A stretch of DNA of 46,771 nucleotides from CAYSDH01 sp964429805 (GCA_964429805.1 CAYSDH010000021.1:1-46771), one strand, 5' to 3'; shown: positions 7,213 to 18,013, counted from the stretch's first letter. Notes: generated by a model from the sequence alone, not told the origin. Program-made: numbers and translations.

Positions 7213-8571
7213 TCATTGGACTATCATGCTCTCGACCCCACGATACTCATCAGACTCCACCTGCACAAAGTACATTCCCGGATTTAAGTCAGAGACGTCT
7301 ACACGCACGCGCTGCATGTTGCTTGGTCGCAGCTCTTTGACTTTTGAGCCATGGATGTCAAAAATCAAGATTGACTCCATGCCTTCGTTGTTGTCAATAG
7401 TGATGGTCACTTGGTCTTCTGTCGGATTAGGGAAGATGCCAATGCTTGAAGAGAAGTCGTTTTCCTCAATAGAACTAAACACGTTACTAGGTACAGTAAA
7501 GTTGTACAACGGTGCTCGCTCATCTTGGTCTTCTATAAAAGGCGGATTAAGCTGAGAGGTATATCGCTTAGACACGTTGAAGCGCAGAGTTGTCGCTGTT
7601 GGGATGAGTCCGTTTTCCATTGAAAATAGAGTTGCACCAGGCTTCAGCACAGGGTTGCCTACCCACGTGGTAGAGCGATACACCCGTTTGCGTTCAGTGG
7701 CACCTTGATCAAGGTTGTGGTATAAAAAGTGGCCCTCATCATATCCCGGCATTCGCTCGTCAAACAATGAGCCGTTATCATCATTGATGTAATTTCTGAA
7801 AATGTAGATGTAATGCCCGCCACCAAAAACAGGTTCATTCAGATTTCCGGAATAAATATTTGAAGTCGGATTCCAGATCATGTCACGACCATTTTCTAAG
7901 GGCAAAGAAGAGTTTTCTCCAAAGGTGACATTGAGTCTATATCCAGTCTCTACATCAACTGCGTAGCCTGGAAACCAACTCATACCAAAACTCAACCCGA
8001 TGAGTGCGGTGTCATCAATGCCCGCTGGGTCTTGACCCGGGAAGGCAACCAATTTGTATGCTTCGATGTCACTTTCATCCATATCATCGAGTACTTCTTG
8101 AGTGAACACTTGAGTACCGTTCATGGTGCATTCATCTACATTACCTCCGTTGAGCTGATTTAATCCATTCTTATCTAACGAAAGTGCTCTTCGTTTGTAC
8201 AGTTTTTCTGCGCCACCTTGGGTAAGTTGAGGCGAGTAAAAAATCTCAATCACCGCGCATCGTGACCATTTTGACTTGTCTGGCGTAAAGCGCAGGAGCA
8301 CATTATTTAGGTCAGTCAATTTGGTAGATGATGTTCCTTGCCAATTACTGAGCGGTGCTGGTCCCAGTCTAGACTGCGCGGCCACATGCCATGGAGACCA
8401 AGTGCCACCTAAAATCTGTTCGGCCGATTCATCTTCATATCGTCCGAAATAATCATAGTAGTAACAAGGGTCCGTATCTGGGTCACCATTGGTACATGGG
8501 TTTGGATTGTCATCAGTTATGCCCAGCGCGGATCCAGTTTTGCTCAGAGTCGTCATCCGTATCAGGTACAC
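7213..8571 (-). pseudogene. C-terminal part of a T9SS type A sorted protein, out of frame with its N-terminal part
   Basis: This frame carries the C-terminal ~440 residues of a secreted protein whose N-terminus lies in another frame at 8513-10909. It has no signal peptide, and its possible starts (GTG at 8571, ATG at 8556) fall within upstream coding sequence, so it is not an independent gene. The end is a type A sorting domain: IGIFPNPTEDQVTI, then ILIFDIHGSKV, and a closing GMYFVQVESDEYRG...MIVQ. The middle is unassigned and includes GRYEDESAEQILGGTWSPW and ENGRDMIWNPTSNIYSGN. Removing one C from ccc at 8522-8524 joins the frames as ..NWIRAG-ITDDNPNPC.., giving one 1,231-residue protein. 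I cannot tell a sequencing or assembly error from a true mutation. Confidence 0.8.
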
Positions 8572-10909
8572 CTCTCAGCCAGTTTACTGCAGGATTGGCA
8601 TACTCCTTAGTTGCTGAGATGAAATGCGGTTGATTATTGACAAGCGTATTCATGAAGGTTGGGTCATGCTCTTCGATTGACACGACTAGTCCATACTCAG
8701 GTATATACTGGTCTACTAGAGTAAAGATGTCTTGGGCGGAGAAGATGGTATCCGTGTCGCCTACCTTCCATAGCTTCCAGTCAGTAGGTTCTTCAAACCC
8801 ATCTAAATCAAAAGGGTCGTCAGCGTTAAAAAACTGCACGGCATATTGCCCAGGCACAAAATTTAGCTCATCGTAGACAGCCACTTTTATTGGGCCAGAA
8901 TCTGTGAAGTAGGTGAGGTCTTTTTCATAATAGTCTGGTCCTTCAAGCATGTTATCTATCTCTTGGTCTTCGACTACCAGAGGGTGATACCCATTTCCGC
9001 GACCTTCTGTACGTGTGATTTTTAGGAGCGGATAAAAGACGGAAGGGGCGATATAAATTTCTTCACTAAGCGTATGAGTTTGACCACATTGCTCGAAAGT
9101 GGCCGTGATAACATAGTAGCCAGGCTCATCAAAGCTGTAAGATATGTGATAACCCGTGCTGCTTGATCCATTTCCAAAGTCCCAGACTACTTCGCTAGCT
9201 GAATAAACAGGCAGGGCCAGTGTCACTTGATTGCCATCCAGTACTAACTCAAAACTGTTAAGGAGTGGATACTCCGATACAAGTGCAAAACAATTGTCAA
9301 AATGTGCTTGAATTTCGTCATCAGCCTCTTGTAAGGCCAATAGCGAGCCGTCAGAACTGCTTTCATCACGCGCCCAAATATGTGCTGTTGTAAGGTGATT
9401 TATCTCTCCTGGCTCTAAAGTGAAGTCACCTGCACTCATCACAAACATGCGCCTGCCTGCGGGAAAGTTTTCCAACAATTCAGACCAGTTTCCATTAGTG
9501 ACTTGTCCATTGGTACTAGAGCCTAACGGGTCACTCTCACCGGGGAACATGTAGTCACAATTAATTGTGCCAGTCTCTCCATTTCCACCATAGGTAAATG
9601 AACTTCCGTCAAATTGCTTTCCGTGTAAATAATGATAATAATGTGCGGTTGTTTGAGGTGGTCCATTAAAAAGTGGAGGGCCCGTTGAAGGTGTAGATCT
9701 GTGGTACATAAACTTGCCCATACCCATCCGTTCGTTGTCAATTATGTCGTCAGAATACCCCGAGCCCTGACCAGCATAGTGAATTCCCAGGTTTTGATTT
9801 GCTTCTCCAAGATTACCAGAAAGAGGGTTGTCAATTCCGTCTGCATCTTGATAAGGCCCGCTCAATAGGTCAATTCCAATGGCCGGAGGAAATTCTCCAT
9901 ACCCATCAAGACCTATACAACTTTCGTCAATCAAATCTCCGTTAATCACATAGCCCATTCCTCTAGAAACATCGCACCCTACATAGTCATCAGATGGGCA
10001 ACCTAAATCAGGGTCAGCCCAGTTTCCTATCCGCGTATCTTGGAGAGTGAAAGTTCCTCTGTTGATTATCGTGTAACGGGTAAACACGGTGTTATCTATT
10101 GCTCCACAATCTGCATAGGTATAGGGCATGACTTGTATCTCAAGACCAATAGGTTCGCCTCCAGTTTCTCCATGAGGCCCTCCGTTATCGTTACACACAT
10201 ACCAGGCCGCTTGATGGCCAAGGAGCGGGAGATTATCAGTAGAGTTAAAGTTTTGACAATCAAACTGACCATTGAGGTCAAACCAGGGGTAGTCACCATC
10301 TTCAGGATGATACAATCCATCATTATTCCAGTCGTAAAATGGAGCGAGGAAAAAAGAGTAATTGGGATTAAAATTATTTCCAGCCCAGTTCGTAATTGAC
10401 TCGGGAATTTGATAGCCATTTTCGAACGGTGGTTCGCTGAGAATAGCTGGGTCAGCACCTCCAGATACTTGGTCTACTCTTGTGAAATACTCATGATGTC
10501 GGAGTACGTCAGTCTTGTTTACTAAGTAGACTTTGTCATACTGAGCGCATATATCGGCATCGGTGCTTGCGAAATTGTCATTAGACAGCGGCCCAGGATA
10601 AAAGTCAGTCTCACCATTCGTTCTATAAGTACCACCGGCCAACCTCAGATTACCACCGCCATCAGTTCCTGCTATCCATAGATTATTGGCATACATGCTG
10701 TGCACATCTGGTTCAGAATCTAGAGAAACTGAAACGTCAAAGGCTGGACTCCCATTGTCTTCGAAATGTTGTAATCCATTTGATATGCTGAAGCGCACAT
10801 TATTCATGTGCATTTCTACCATAGATACAGGAGGGTCACATGGTGCCATTTGACCCTGAGCGATGGAATAGGTTAACGTGCAAAAAACAAGGAGTATATT
10901 GGTTTTCAC
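8513..10909 (-). CDS. N-terminal part of a large secreted PKD-domain protein, ended early by a frameshift
   Basis: 798 residues with a signal peptide (MKTNILLVFCTLTYSIAQGQ). The body contains Asp/Gly-rich stretches such as FYDWNNDGLYHPEDGDYPWF that look like calcium-binding loops, and a PKD-like domain near residues 600-670 (EVVWDFGNGSSSTGYHISYS). It stops at 8513-8515 shortly after NWIRAGHN, without a sorting domain. The missing T9SS domain is in the next frame at 7213-8528, so as read this product would enter the periplasm but lack its export signal. No enzyme signature was recognised, and surface attachment or structure is the likely role. It is transcribed away from gpmI, with about 187 non-coding bases between the two starts. 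Confidence 0.8.
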   Translation of the reverse strand: MKTNILLVFCTLTYSIAQGQMAPCDPPVSMVEMHMNNVRFSISNGLQHFEDNGSPAFDVSVSLDSEPDVHSMYANNLWIAGTDGGGNLRLAGGTYRTNGETDFYPGPLSNDNFASTDADICAQYDKVYLVNKTDVLRHHEYFTRVDQVSGGADPAILSEPPFENGYQIPESITNWAGNNFNPNYSFFLAPFYDWNNDGLYHPEDGDYPWFDLNGQFDCQNFNSTDNLPLLGHQAAWYVCNDNGGPHGETGGEPIGLEIQVMPYTYADCGAIDNTVFTRYTIINRGTFTLQDTRIGNWADPDLGCPSDDYVGCDVSRGMGYVINGDLIDESCIGLDGYGEFPPAIGIDLLSGPYQDADGIDNPLSGNLGEANQNLGIHYAGQGSGYSDDIIDNERMGMGKFMYHRSTPSTGPPLFNGPPQTTAHYYHYLHGKQFDGSSFTYGGNGETGTINCDYMFPGESDPLGSSTNGQVTNGNWSELLENFPAGRRMFVMSAGDFTLEPGEINHLTTAHIWARDESSSDGSLLALQEADDEIQAHFDNCFALVSEYPLLNSFELVLDGNQVTLALPVYSASEVVWDFGNGSSSTGYHISYSFDEPGYYVITATFEQCGQTHTLSEEIYIAPSVFYPLLKITRTEGRGNGYHPLVVEDQEIDNMLEGPDYYEKDLTYFTDSGPIKVAVYDELNFVPGQYAVQFFNADDPFDLDGFEEPTDWKLWKVGDTDTIFSAQDIFTLVDQYIPEYGLVVSIEEHDPTFMNTLVNNQPHFISATKEYANPAVNWLRGVPDTDDDSEQNWIRAGHN

Positions 10910-11096
10910 AATTTGGTTTTTAGAATTGTCTCTGAGACTAATGTAGATTTACTTCCCACGAAATGAGTCATATATGTGCGCAGTATCTCATAATAATTAC
11001 ACTTCCGAAAGTTCGTGGCGGCATTAATTTATCAGCGCAGTTGAATCAATATGGCTGCACTCATTTGACTACTTTCGACAAAATTTTGAAAAAGAA

Positions 11097-12611
11097 ATGA
11101 AGAAGAAAGCAGCACTCATTATCATGGATGGTTGGGGACATGGGAAGAAGGATTCTTCTGATGCAGTTCACCTAGCAAAGACCCCATTTATAGACTCTCT
11201 ATATGATAAAGTGCCGCATGCAGAGCTTGTTACTTATGGCGAAGGAGTCGGTTTACCAGAAGGGCAAATGGGCAACTCAGAAGTGGGCCATCTTAACATT
11301 GGCGCGGGACGCATAGTCTATCAAGATCTTCAAAAAATAAACAAGTCTATTGAGTCTGGTGAAATGGCTCAAAACAAAGAGTTATTGAGGGCGATAAGAT
11401 TGGCAAAAGAAGGCCGAAAATTACACCTCATGGGTCTTCTTTCTGATGGCGGAGTACATTCTAGTTTGAAGCATGTGCATGGCCTGCTCGACATTTGTGC
11501 GAGTCACGGTTTAAAGGATGTGTTTGTCCATGCCTTTATGGACGGCCGAGATACGGACCCTGAGCATGGCGTAAAGTACGTACGTGATTTACAAGCGCAC
11601 ATGCAAAAAAGTACAGGAAAATTGGCGACTATGATTGGTCGCTATTTTGCGATGGATAGAGACAAGCGCTGGGAAAGAATCTATGAGGCTTATGCCTTGC
11701 TCACAGCTGGTGTTGGCGAGAAGGCGGAAGACGCCATAAGCGCTTTAAAGGCGTCATATTTCAAAGATGTCACTGATGAGTTTTTAAAAGCAACCGTGCT
11801 TACTGAGCAGGAGGAGCCTATCGCGTTAATCGGTGAAGATGATGTGGTCATCTGCTTCAATTTTAGGACTGACAGATGCAGAGAGATAAGCATGGCACTC
11901 ACGCAGCAGGAGTTTCCTGCGCACAATATGACTCCGCTTGCTCTGCATTATTTTACCATGACGGAATATGACAAGACCTATAAAAACATTGGGGTGTTTT
12001 TTACCAAAGACAACATCACACAGACACTGGGTGAGACTCTGGCTAATGCGGGGGCAAGTCAACTGAGAAGTGCCGAAACTGAAAAGTACCCACATGTCAC
12101 CTTCTTTTTTAATGGAGGAAGAGAAGAACCATTTGACAAGGAGTTACGCTTTATGGCAAATTCTCCAAAGGTGGCAACCTATGACATGCAGCCAGAGATG
12201 AGTGCCCAAGAGTTGACAGAAGGAGTCTGTAAGATGATGAGTGATGAGCATCCAGACTTTATTTGTTTGAATTTCGCAAACCCAGACATGGTAGGGCATA
12301 CAGGTGTGCAAGAAGCAGTGATTAAGGCCGTAGAAACGACTGATGACTCGGTGAGAAAAATAGTAGAGTTAGGGAAAGACTTGGGCTACGAATTCATCAT
12401 CATAGCCGATCATGGAAATGCCGAGTTAAACATCAACGAAGATGGCTCTGCGCACACTTCGCATACCATTAACCCCGTTCCCATCTTTTATATTGGAGAG
12501 CGCTTTAGCAATCTCGAAGGAGGTATTCTAGCTGATGTTGCTCCTTCTGTGTTGGCCATAATGCAAATCGCCCAGCCATCAGAGATGACCGGGCGATGCC
12601 TCATGTCTTAA
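11097..12611 (+). CDS. gpmI: 2,3-bisphosphoglycerate-independent phosphoglycerate mutase
   Basis: 504 residues, the usual length for the family. GpmI interconverts 3- and 2-phosphoglycerate in glycolysis and gluconeogenesis using two metal ions and a phosphoserine intermediate. Seen here are the N-terminal metal site IIMDGWG (Asp11), the catalytic serine loop GQMGNSEVGHLNIGAGR (Ser61), HAFMDGRDTDP, FNFRTDRCRE, and the late metal ligands in IADHGNAELN and AHTSH. The ATG at 11097 places MDGWG correctly near the N-terminus. It is a single gene between two minus-strand blocks and ends 9 bases from the stop of the convergent choice-of-anchor L gene. Confidence 0.97.
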   Translation: MKKKAALIIMDGWGHGKKDSSDAVHLAKTPFIDSLYDKVPHAELVTYGEGVGLPEGQMGNSEVGHLNIGAGRIVYQDLQKINKSIESGEMAQNKELLRAIRLAKEGRKLHLMGLLSDGGVHSSLKHVHGLLDICASHGLKDVFVHAFMDGRDTDPEHGVKYVRDLQAHMQKSTGKLATMIGRYFAMDRDKRWERIYEAYALLTAGVGEKAEDAISALKASYFKDVTDEFLKATVLTEQEEPIALIGEDDVVICFNFRTDRCREISMALTQQEFPAHNMTPLALHYFTMTEYDKTYKNIGVFFTKDNITQTLGETLANAGASQLRSAETEKYPHVTFFFNGGREEPFDKELRFMANSPKVATYDMQPEMSAQELTEGVCKMMSDEHPDFICLNFANPDMVGHTGVQEAVIKAVETTDDSVRKIVELGKDLGYEFIIIADHGNAELNINEDGSAHTSHTINPVPIFYIGERFSNLEGGILADVAPSVLAIMQIAQPSEMTGRCLMS

Positions 12612-12620
12612 AGAGGAGTA

Positions 12621-14888
12621 TTATCTCACTAGAGTGAAATACCCTTTCTTGGCCTCTGTGCCATTTGTGAAGTTGACCACGTAGTAGTACGTTCCTTCCG
12701 GATGGTCAGTAAGATCATATACGTGCAGATTTGTAGCTGCAATCTCTTTACCCCATCTGTTGTAGATGTACATGGTTCCACTGTTGTTAATCAATTCATT
12801 GACAATAAAACGGTCATTGAGCCCATCACCGTTAGAAGAAACGATGTTAGGAATGATGCAATTTCGAGCAAATACATCTTGATTAAGGCTTGAGTTTGTA
12901 TTGTCTATTACAGGCATTCCTCCCATTAGCGAACACTGGTCGTCAACCTCAACTGTGAGCGTGTATTTGTTGTCGATAGTACTGTTTCCATCATAGGCAA
13001 ATCCGTCAGCATATCCCTCACCAGTAGCGATGTCAGTCTCAAAGTTTATTCCAAATGGATTAGAGAGCCAGTTAAATTCGTAAGGAGATGTTCCTCCACT
13101 GGCTTCTACCATCAAGTCGAGTTCACTGCCCACACAGGCAATGGTGTCTGACATTATGTTCACTATGATGGGGTCTGGAAAAATTACTTCGATAGAGTCT
13201 GTAGCAAATCGAGTAGGGGTACAAACATCGCCTATAGTTACATATAGCCATCTTGAACTTTCAGTGAATTCAGCTATTGGACTAGGGCTTGGAATCAATA
13301 GTTGCGTGTCAGTTGAACTGTCGATTATACCTGGGGCTTCGCTGGCCCAATCATAAGTGTATGGCGCAGTACCTGCAGAAATATCGGCACTCAGGGGATA
13401 ATCAAGTTCGCGGCAATAAAGTCCTGGTTGAGATAAGACGACTGCAGGGTCATCAGGTATGGCATTTTCTACTTCCACTATAATCTCTTCGCTTTCTGCG
13501 CCACAGAAGTCTACCATGTTAAGCACGTATTGATCAACCTCGCCAAAAGTACCTGGAGGGTCGACCAAGAAGTTAGGGTCTGAACTAACGGGCGCACCTG
13601 AGGCATCAGTCCATGTGTAGGTATATGGAGCCACGGAAGGGGCTTGGGCTATACCGTCTACCAAAATTTGAGAGTTGTTTGGACAGGTCAGCACCGTGTC
13701 TTCATGCGCAACACCAAAGGTGTAAGTGTCATATATATCAAGGTAGACCGTGTCTATCACATCATAGGTGCCATACAAACTATCAGAAGCAGAAAGAATG
13801 AGTTCTATAGTCTCTACGCCTTCATTAAACGTGTCAAGTATGGTAAGCATCGCAAGAGCAGAATCTAGTTGACCAACTCCGAAAGCGAGGAGTGTATCCA
13901 TCAATTGATAGTCAATTCCGTTTGTTGCAGAACCTCCCCAGTCTAAGTCATAATAGACACTGTCAGCCGCACAGTTTCTTGAGATATAGACGAAACCAGT
14001 ATCACACTGGTCAGAGAATTCAACGAGTCCGACATCTAAAAACACAGACTCTAAGTCTAACGAAGCCGCCACAGAATTGAAACTGTTTTCTTCTAGCACA
14101 ACGATTGACTCTAAGGCCGTATCAGAACCATCGGCAATAGCCAGTTTGATGTGATAAGTCTCACCGCACTGCACCTCAGCAAAGGCGGTAAGCGAAGTGG
14201 TAAACCCGTTGATGTTCAAATCAACATTGTTTGGATTGTCTATGTAGTATTCTGAGTTTAAATCAGGCTGAACAGAAGATATCGTAATAGGCAACTGTGG
14301 ATTTGTACCTGGCACAAAGGCGAGGTTGATTGCGCTGTCTGGAAAGGCTGGCGGAGAAGCAAACGACCCATCAATTCCTGGGCCTGACAAGAAGAAGGCG
14401 AATACGTCATTAAAACTGGAGTTTATCCAAGTCAAATATTCGTCAGAGCCAAAGGAGTAGTTGAAACTAATGGCGTCACCATTTGGAATAAAGTCAAACT
14501 CTAAAATACAGAGGTCATTGGCACCAGAAACGGAAAAGGCTTGACCAATTAACGGAGGAACTGAATTAGCAATGGTCAGCAAGTCAGGGTCTCCAGATAC
14601 CTGTTCTGTTAGAAAATCATAACCAGTGTATGCTTGATCTACATTTTGAGCATTGTCAGTAGAGAGTATGATTCCCGCTGGAAGAGAGAAACTCGTACCG
14701 TCTGCATTGTCTAAGAAACCAAGCTGCAATGTGTCACCGATATATGTCACATTTGAGTAAGAAACGTTGTCTCCGAGCAAGGCACCTACCGCTTGTTCTG
14801 GTGTGATTGTCTGTACAGTTATTTGGGCGTAAATCCCAGTGAGGCCCACTAGCATGGACAGAAACAGAGCTAATACTCTCATTTTCAT
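12621..14888 (-). CDS. Choice-of-anchor L protein with gliding-type (CHU_C) T9SS C-terminus
   Basis: 755 residues. A signal peptide (MKMRVLALFLSMLVGLTGIYAQ) precedes a choice-of-anchor L domain at about 25-275, recognised by LPAGIILSTDNAQNV, CILEFDFIPNGDAISFNYSF and the diagnostic ECGETYHIKLA-like stretch (QCGETYHIKLAIADGSD). A Calx-beta-like part and Ig/PKD-like modules with APYTYTWTDASGAP and APYTYDWASEAPG follow. The last ~85 residues form a type B / gliding-associated sorting domain: SSNGDGLNDRF, YIYNRWGKEI and GTYYYVVNF..KGYFTLVR. It would be exported by T9SS and kept at or released from the cell surface. It is the last of three similar genes in a row, all on the minus strand. Confidence 0.88.
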   Translation of the reverse strand: MKMRVLALFLSMLVGLTGIYAQITVQTITPEQAVGALLGDNVSYSNVTYIGDTLQLGFLDNADGTSFSLPAGIILSTDNAQNVDQAYTGYDFLTEQVSGDPDLLTIANSVPPLIGQAFSVSGANDLCILEFDFIPNGDAISFNYSFGSDEYLTWINSSFNDVFAFFLSGPGIDGSFASPPAFPDSAINLAFVPGTNPQLPITISSVQPDLNSEYYIDNPNNVDLNINGFTTSLTAFAEVQCGETYHIKLAIADGSDTALESIVVLEENSFNSVAASLDLESVFLDVGLVEFSDQCDTGFVYISRNCAADSVYYDLDWGGSATNGIDYQLMDTLLAFGVGQLDSALAMLTILDTFNEGVETIELILSASDSLYGTYDVIDTVYLDIYDTYTFGVAHEDTVLTCPNNSQILVDGIAQAPSVAPYTYTWTDASGAPVSSDPNFLVDPPGTFGEVDQYVLNMVDFCGAESEEIIVEVENAIPDDPAVVLSQPGLYCRELDYPLSADISAGTAPYTYDWASEAPGIIDSSTDTQLLIPSPSPIAEFTESSRWLYVTIGDVCTPTRFATDSIEVIFPDPIIVNIMSDTIACVGSELDLMVEASGGTSPYEFNWLSNPFGINFETDIATGEGYADGFAYDGNSTIDNKYTLTVEVDDQCSLMGGMPVIDNTNSSLNQDVFARNCIIPNIVSSNGDGLNDRFIVNELINNSGTMYIYNRWGKEIAATNLHVYDLTDHPEGTYYYVVNFTNGTEAKKGYFTLVR

Positions 14889-14974
14889 AAGGTTAAAATT
14901 CTTAGGTAGCCCTAAATATACTATAAATAGAAATGCTCTATTGGCCAGAATCTGACCTACTCTTTGACTCTACT

Positions 14975-17923
14975 TCAGCGAATCAACGTGATATGTCCTT
15001 CATACTCAAAGTAGTTACCGCCAGGTCCTTCAGCGATAATTCTGTATGCATAAATGTCAGGGTCGGAATAGTACGATCCTCCCGGTCTTCCTTCACCGAG
15101 CCATGCTTCTTCCATATTCTCTGAAGCAAAGACGACAGTACCCCATCTGTCGTAAATCTTAATCTCATACTTCGAGATGTTGTTTCCTTGCACTCGAAAT
15201 TGATCGTTAAGCCCATCACCATCGGGCGTAAATGCACTCGGAACAAAGAGTGTAGGAGGCGCCTGAGTGAAGTGATAGATTGAGTCTTTACATCCCGCCT
15301 CATTGACCATGAGTAGTGATACTACGTGGTCATCCATGTCGGCAAACTGCATACTCACTTCAAATTGCTGAGCAATTTCTTCTCCGTCTACATACCACGT
15401 GTACGTTAAGCTGTCACTTAGTTCATGCCAACTGATATTGTCTGTGTAAAAACCATGATAGTCTTCCATGTGAAGATTAAAGCCTGCGTGCACTTCTGTA
15501 ACGAATGCAGAAATGCTTCCTGCGATCTGATTTCCGCAGACGTCAGTAGCCGTGACAGCGTAGTTGGTTGATTCTTGTGGTGCCGCTTGAACCGCGGCCG
15601 CGTTGGCCAGAGAGTTATTCCATTGATACGATATAGGAGCCAAGCCACCGCTCACTCCAGCCTCTAAGGTGATGAGGTCGCCTGGACAGACGGATGTGTC
15701 TCCAAACGTCTCAATCGACATGTACTCATAGAGGTCAATAATTACCGGCACATCTTCTTCATATGCATAGCCACACTCGTCTGTCACTTCAAAGGTGTAG
15801 CTGGTCGGCACATTTGTACTTGTCTCTAAGTCATATGTGCTACTGAGCGGCTGACCTCCAGTAAACCATTGATATGTCAAGTCACCTTGACCACCTGTTA
15901 CTGAGTTTGGAGATAAGAGCACGGCTGGGTCATCGCAGATGAGAACCACCTCAGTGGGTAGTGAAATATTAACTGGAGGCGCAGGAACATAGGTCACCAT
16001 GCTCTCGTCACTAAATACAGAATTACACTCGTCAGTAATGGTCACTTGCACGGCTACTTGCTGCTCATCAAGTGATGTGCTGACCGTCAACTGATTTGCT
16101 GACGGTGCAGTTACGGCACCATTTTGACTCCAGGTATAGATGATGGCTCCTTGTCCTCCGGTCACAGATAAAGGAACGATTGTCGCATCTGTGTCAAGGC
16201 AGTTGGTGAAATAATCAGCTTGAAGATCAATAGTTGGTGGCGTGTAAGGCACCACATTGAGTAACGCAGTTTCATTGGTGCTCGAACCGCACTGGTCAGT
16301 GATTGTGAGGTTAACTACTGACGAAGTAACGAGACTCACGGGCAGTGTTGTCGCGTTTCCAGCTGGCACACCATCTAAAAACCACTCATAGATAAGAGGT
16401 TGACTACCTCCAGTCACGGCTATTGGACTGACTATGGTGTCATTGTTTCCACACTCGAGCGTATAGCCAAGTGGTAACTGTAAGTCGAGAGCTGGGTAGG
16501 TGGCTACATTGACCACAAAGTCTGCATTGGCATTTTGAGTCACACAGGTGTCTGATGCAATGAGCGTGTAAGTCGTGGTCACGTCTGGACTGACTGTGAG
16601 CATGTTGCCTGGTGTCCCATCATTCCAGACGTATTGGTAGAGGCCCAGGCCACCTGTAGCGACTGAACTTAGATCAACGGATTCGTTGCAGTCTATATTA
16701 AAAGTCTGACCAGGTAATTGCAAGTCTGGGGCAGAGTCAGCAATGTCAAACGTAAAGATGCTCGGTGTATTTGTACCGCAGAGGTTTTGATTATTGATTA
16801 CCTCTATGGTCACTGTTTCTGTTCCTTCTACAAGTCCGTCTATGAGTGCTTGTATCTCTAGCTCAACGAGTGTATCGCCTGGCTGAAAGGTTATAAACTG
16901 AGGAATGGTTGTGTAGTCTATGCCATTTTGGGCCGACCCAGTGACAAGTAATTCGACAGCGCTTTGATTCGTGATACCTGAAAAACGCTCAAAGAGTAGA
17001 GTGCCGATAAAGCATCCTTCAAATAATGTGTTGGAAGCGAAAGACGACTGAATGTCAAATTCGAGATCGACTTGGATCACCTGATTGGCACTAAAGCTAC
17101 CTGCTTCAAGAAAAACACCTGAATCAAATGCGCCATCACCGGCATCAGCAAGGACTATTTTAATGTGGTAGGTCTCTCCGCATTCCACTTCGGCCATGGC
17201 TGTCATTGGCACAGTTAGTCCATCATACTGTATGTACTGGTCATCAGTATCAAAGGGAGCGGTGGCTCCGTCACCATTGTCAACGTAAAAGGCACAGTTT
17301 TCACATGGTCCGGTATTAGCGTTTCCGTTATTAATGTTGTTGATGGCCACGGGGATTGTCGTGCCGGGTATGATGGCAATATTGGCAGACCCACCAGGAA
17401 AGGCACCAGGGCTAGAGTAAGGACCAACTATTCCAGGTCCAGCAAGGAAAAAACCAAAGACGTCATTAAATACATCATTGGCATATTCTGGATACTCTTC
17501 CGACCCAAAAACGAAATTGAAAGACAGGCTATCTCCTTGCGGAATAAAATCGAATTCAAGTACGGCCGCGTCAAATGTTCCGAATAGAGAAAGGTCATCT
17601 AAATCAAGATCACCTGGATTACTTAAGTCTGCTCCAGAGCCACCGCTGTCATTAGGTCCGGTTGCATCAACTACGTTTCCACTAGAGAGAATAATTCCTT
17701 CTGTCAGTCCAACATTAGCAGTGGCGCTATTGAAAAAACCGCACTGTACTTCGACTTGGTTAGCGGGTGCTCCATTAAAGGTCACGTTTTGCGCTGTGAC
17801 ACCACCACCAAGCAGCACGTTTTGCACGTACCATTCTACTGTTTGTGTGTTCTCAACCACCAGCTGTGACTGGCCGATGCTTGCGCACAATAAGAAAGAG
17901 ATGAGTAATAGTAAGTTCTTCAT
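14975..17923 (-). CDS. Choice-of-anchor L protein, large paralogue with CHU_C-type T9SS C-terminus
   Basis: 982 residues. After the signal peptide (MKNLLLLISFLLCASIGQSQ) comes QTVEWYVQNVLLGGGV, which opens the choice-of-anchor L domain (about 20-285; VLEFDFIPQGDSLSFNFVFG, ECGETYHIKIVLADAGDGAF). A Calx-beta-like stretch (QPGDTLVELEIQALIDGLVEG, TETVTIEV) follows, then five or six tandem Ig-like modules with repeating 'L.C......V.GG......Y.W..' patterns. The C-terminus is a gliding-type sorting domain (PSAFTPDGDGLNDQFRV, IKIYDRWGTVVF, YEGHITLIR). It shares its whole layout and much sequence with the next gene upstream (18014-20470), so the two are tandem paralogues. No SprF-like partner gene is next to it. 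Confidence 0.9.
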   Translation of the reverse strand: MKNLLLLISFLLCASIGQSQLVVENTQTVEWYVQNVLLGGGVTAQNVTFNGAPANQVEVQCGFFNSATANVGLTEGIILSSGNVVDATGPNDSGGSGADLSNPGDLDLDDLSLFGTFDAAVLEFDFIPQGDSLSFNFVFGSEEYPEYANDVFNDVFGFFLAGPGIVGPYSSPGAFPGGSANIAIIPGTTIPVAINNINNGNANTGPCENCAFYVDNGDGATAPFDTDDQYIQYDGLTVPMTAMAEVECGETYHIKIVLADAGDGAFDSGVFLEAGSFSANQVIQVDLEFDIQSSFASNTLFEGCFIGTLLFERFSGITNQSAVELLVTGSAQNGIDYTTIPQFITFQPGDTLVELEIQALIDGLVEGTETVTIEVINNQNLCGTNTPSIFTFDIADSAPDLQLPGQTFNIDCNESVDLSSVATGGLGLYQYVWNDGTPGNMLTVSPDVTTTYTLIASDTCVTQNANADFVVNVATYPALDLQLPLGYTLECGNNDTIVSPIAVTGGSQPLIYEWFLDGVPAGNATTLPVSLVTSSVVNLTITDQCGSSTNETALLNVVPYTPPTIDLQADYFTNCLDTDATIVPLSVTGGQGAIIYTWSQNGAVTAPSANQLTVSTSLDEQQVAVQVTITDECNSVFSDESMVTYVPAPPVNISLPTEVVLICDDPAVLLSPNSVTGGQGDLTYQWFTGGQPLSSTYDLETSTNVPTSYTFEVTDECGYAYEEDVPVIIDLYEYMSIETFGDTSVCPGDLITLEAGVSGGLAPISYQWNNSLANAAAVQAAPQESTNYAVTATDVCGNQIAGSISAFVTEVHAGFNLHMEDYHGFYTDNISWHELSDSLTYTWYVDGEEIAQQFEVSMQFADMDDHVVSLLMVNEAGCKDSIYHFTQAPPTLFVPSAFTPDGDGLNDQFRVQGNNISKYEIKIYDRWGTVVFASENMEEAWLGEGRPGGSYYSDPDIYAYRIIAEGPGGNYFEYEGHITLIR

Positions 17924-18013
17924 AGCCCGAACAATTTCAGAGTATAAAGATAAGGTATAAGTGGCTGTTTACCAGTTGTGTTGTGTCAATAGTAGGTGCT
18001 GACACAAATTTGG

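Noticed and set aside
8513..8528. Programmed ribosomal frameshift in the type A protein
   Set aside because: There is no classic slippery heptamer, homopolymer or obvious following hairpin; a one-base error or mutation explains it more simply.
10096..10458. Open frames on both strands inside the PKD-domain gene
   Set aside because: Shadow frames: their translations are low-complexity and lack domains, while the overlapping gene has a signal peptide and a coherent sequence.
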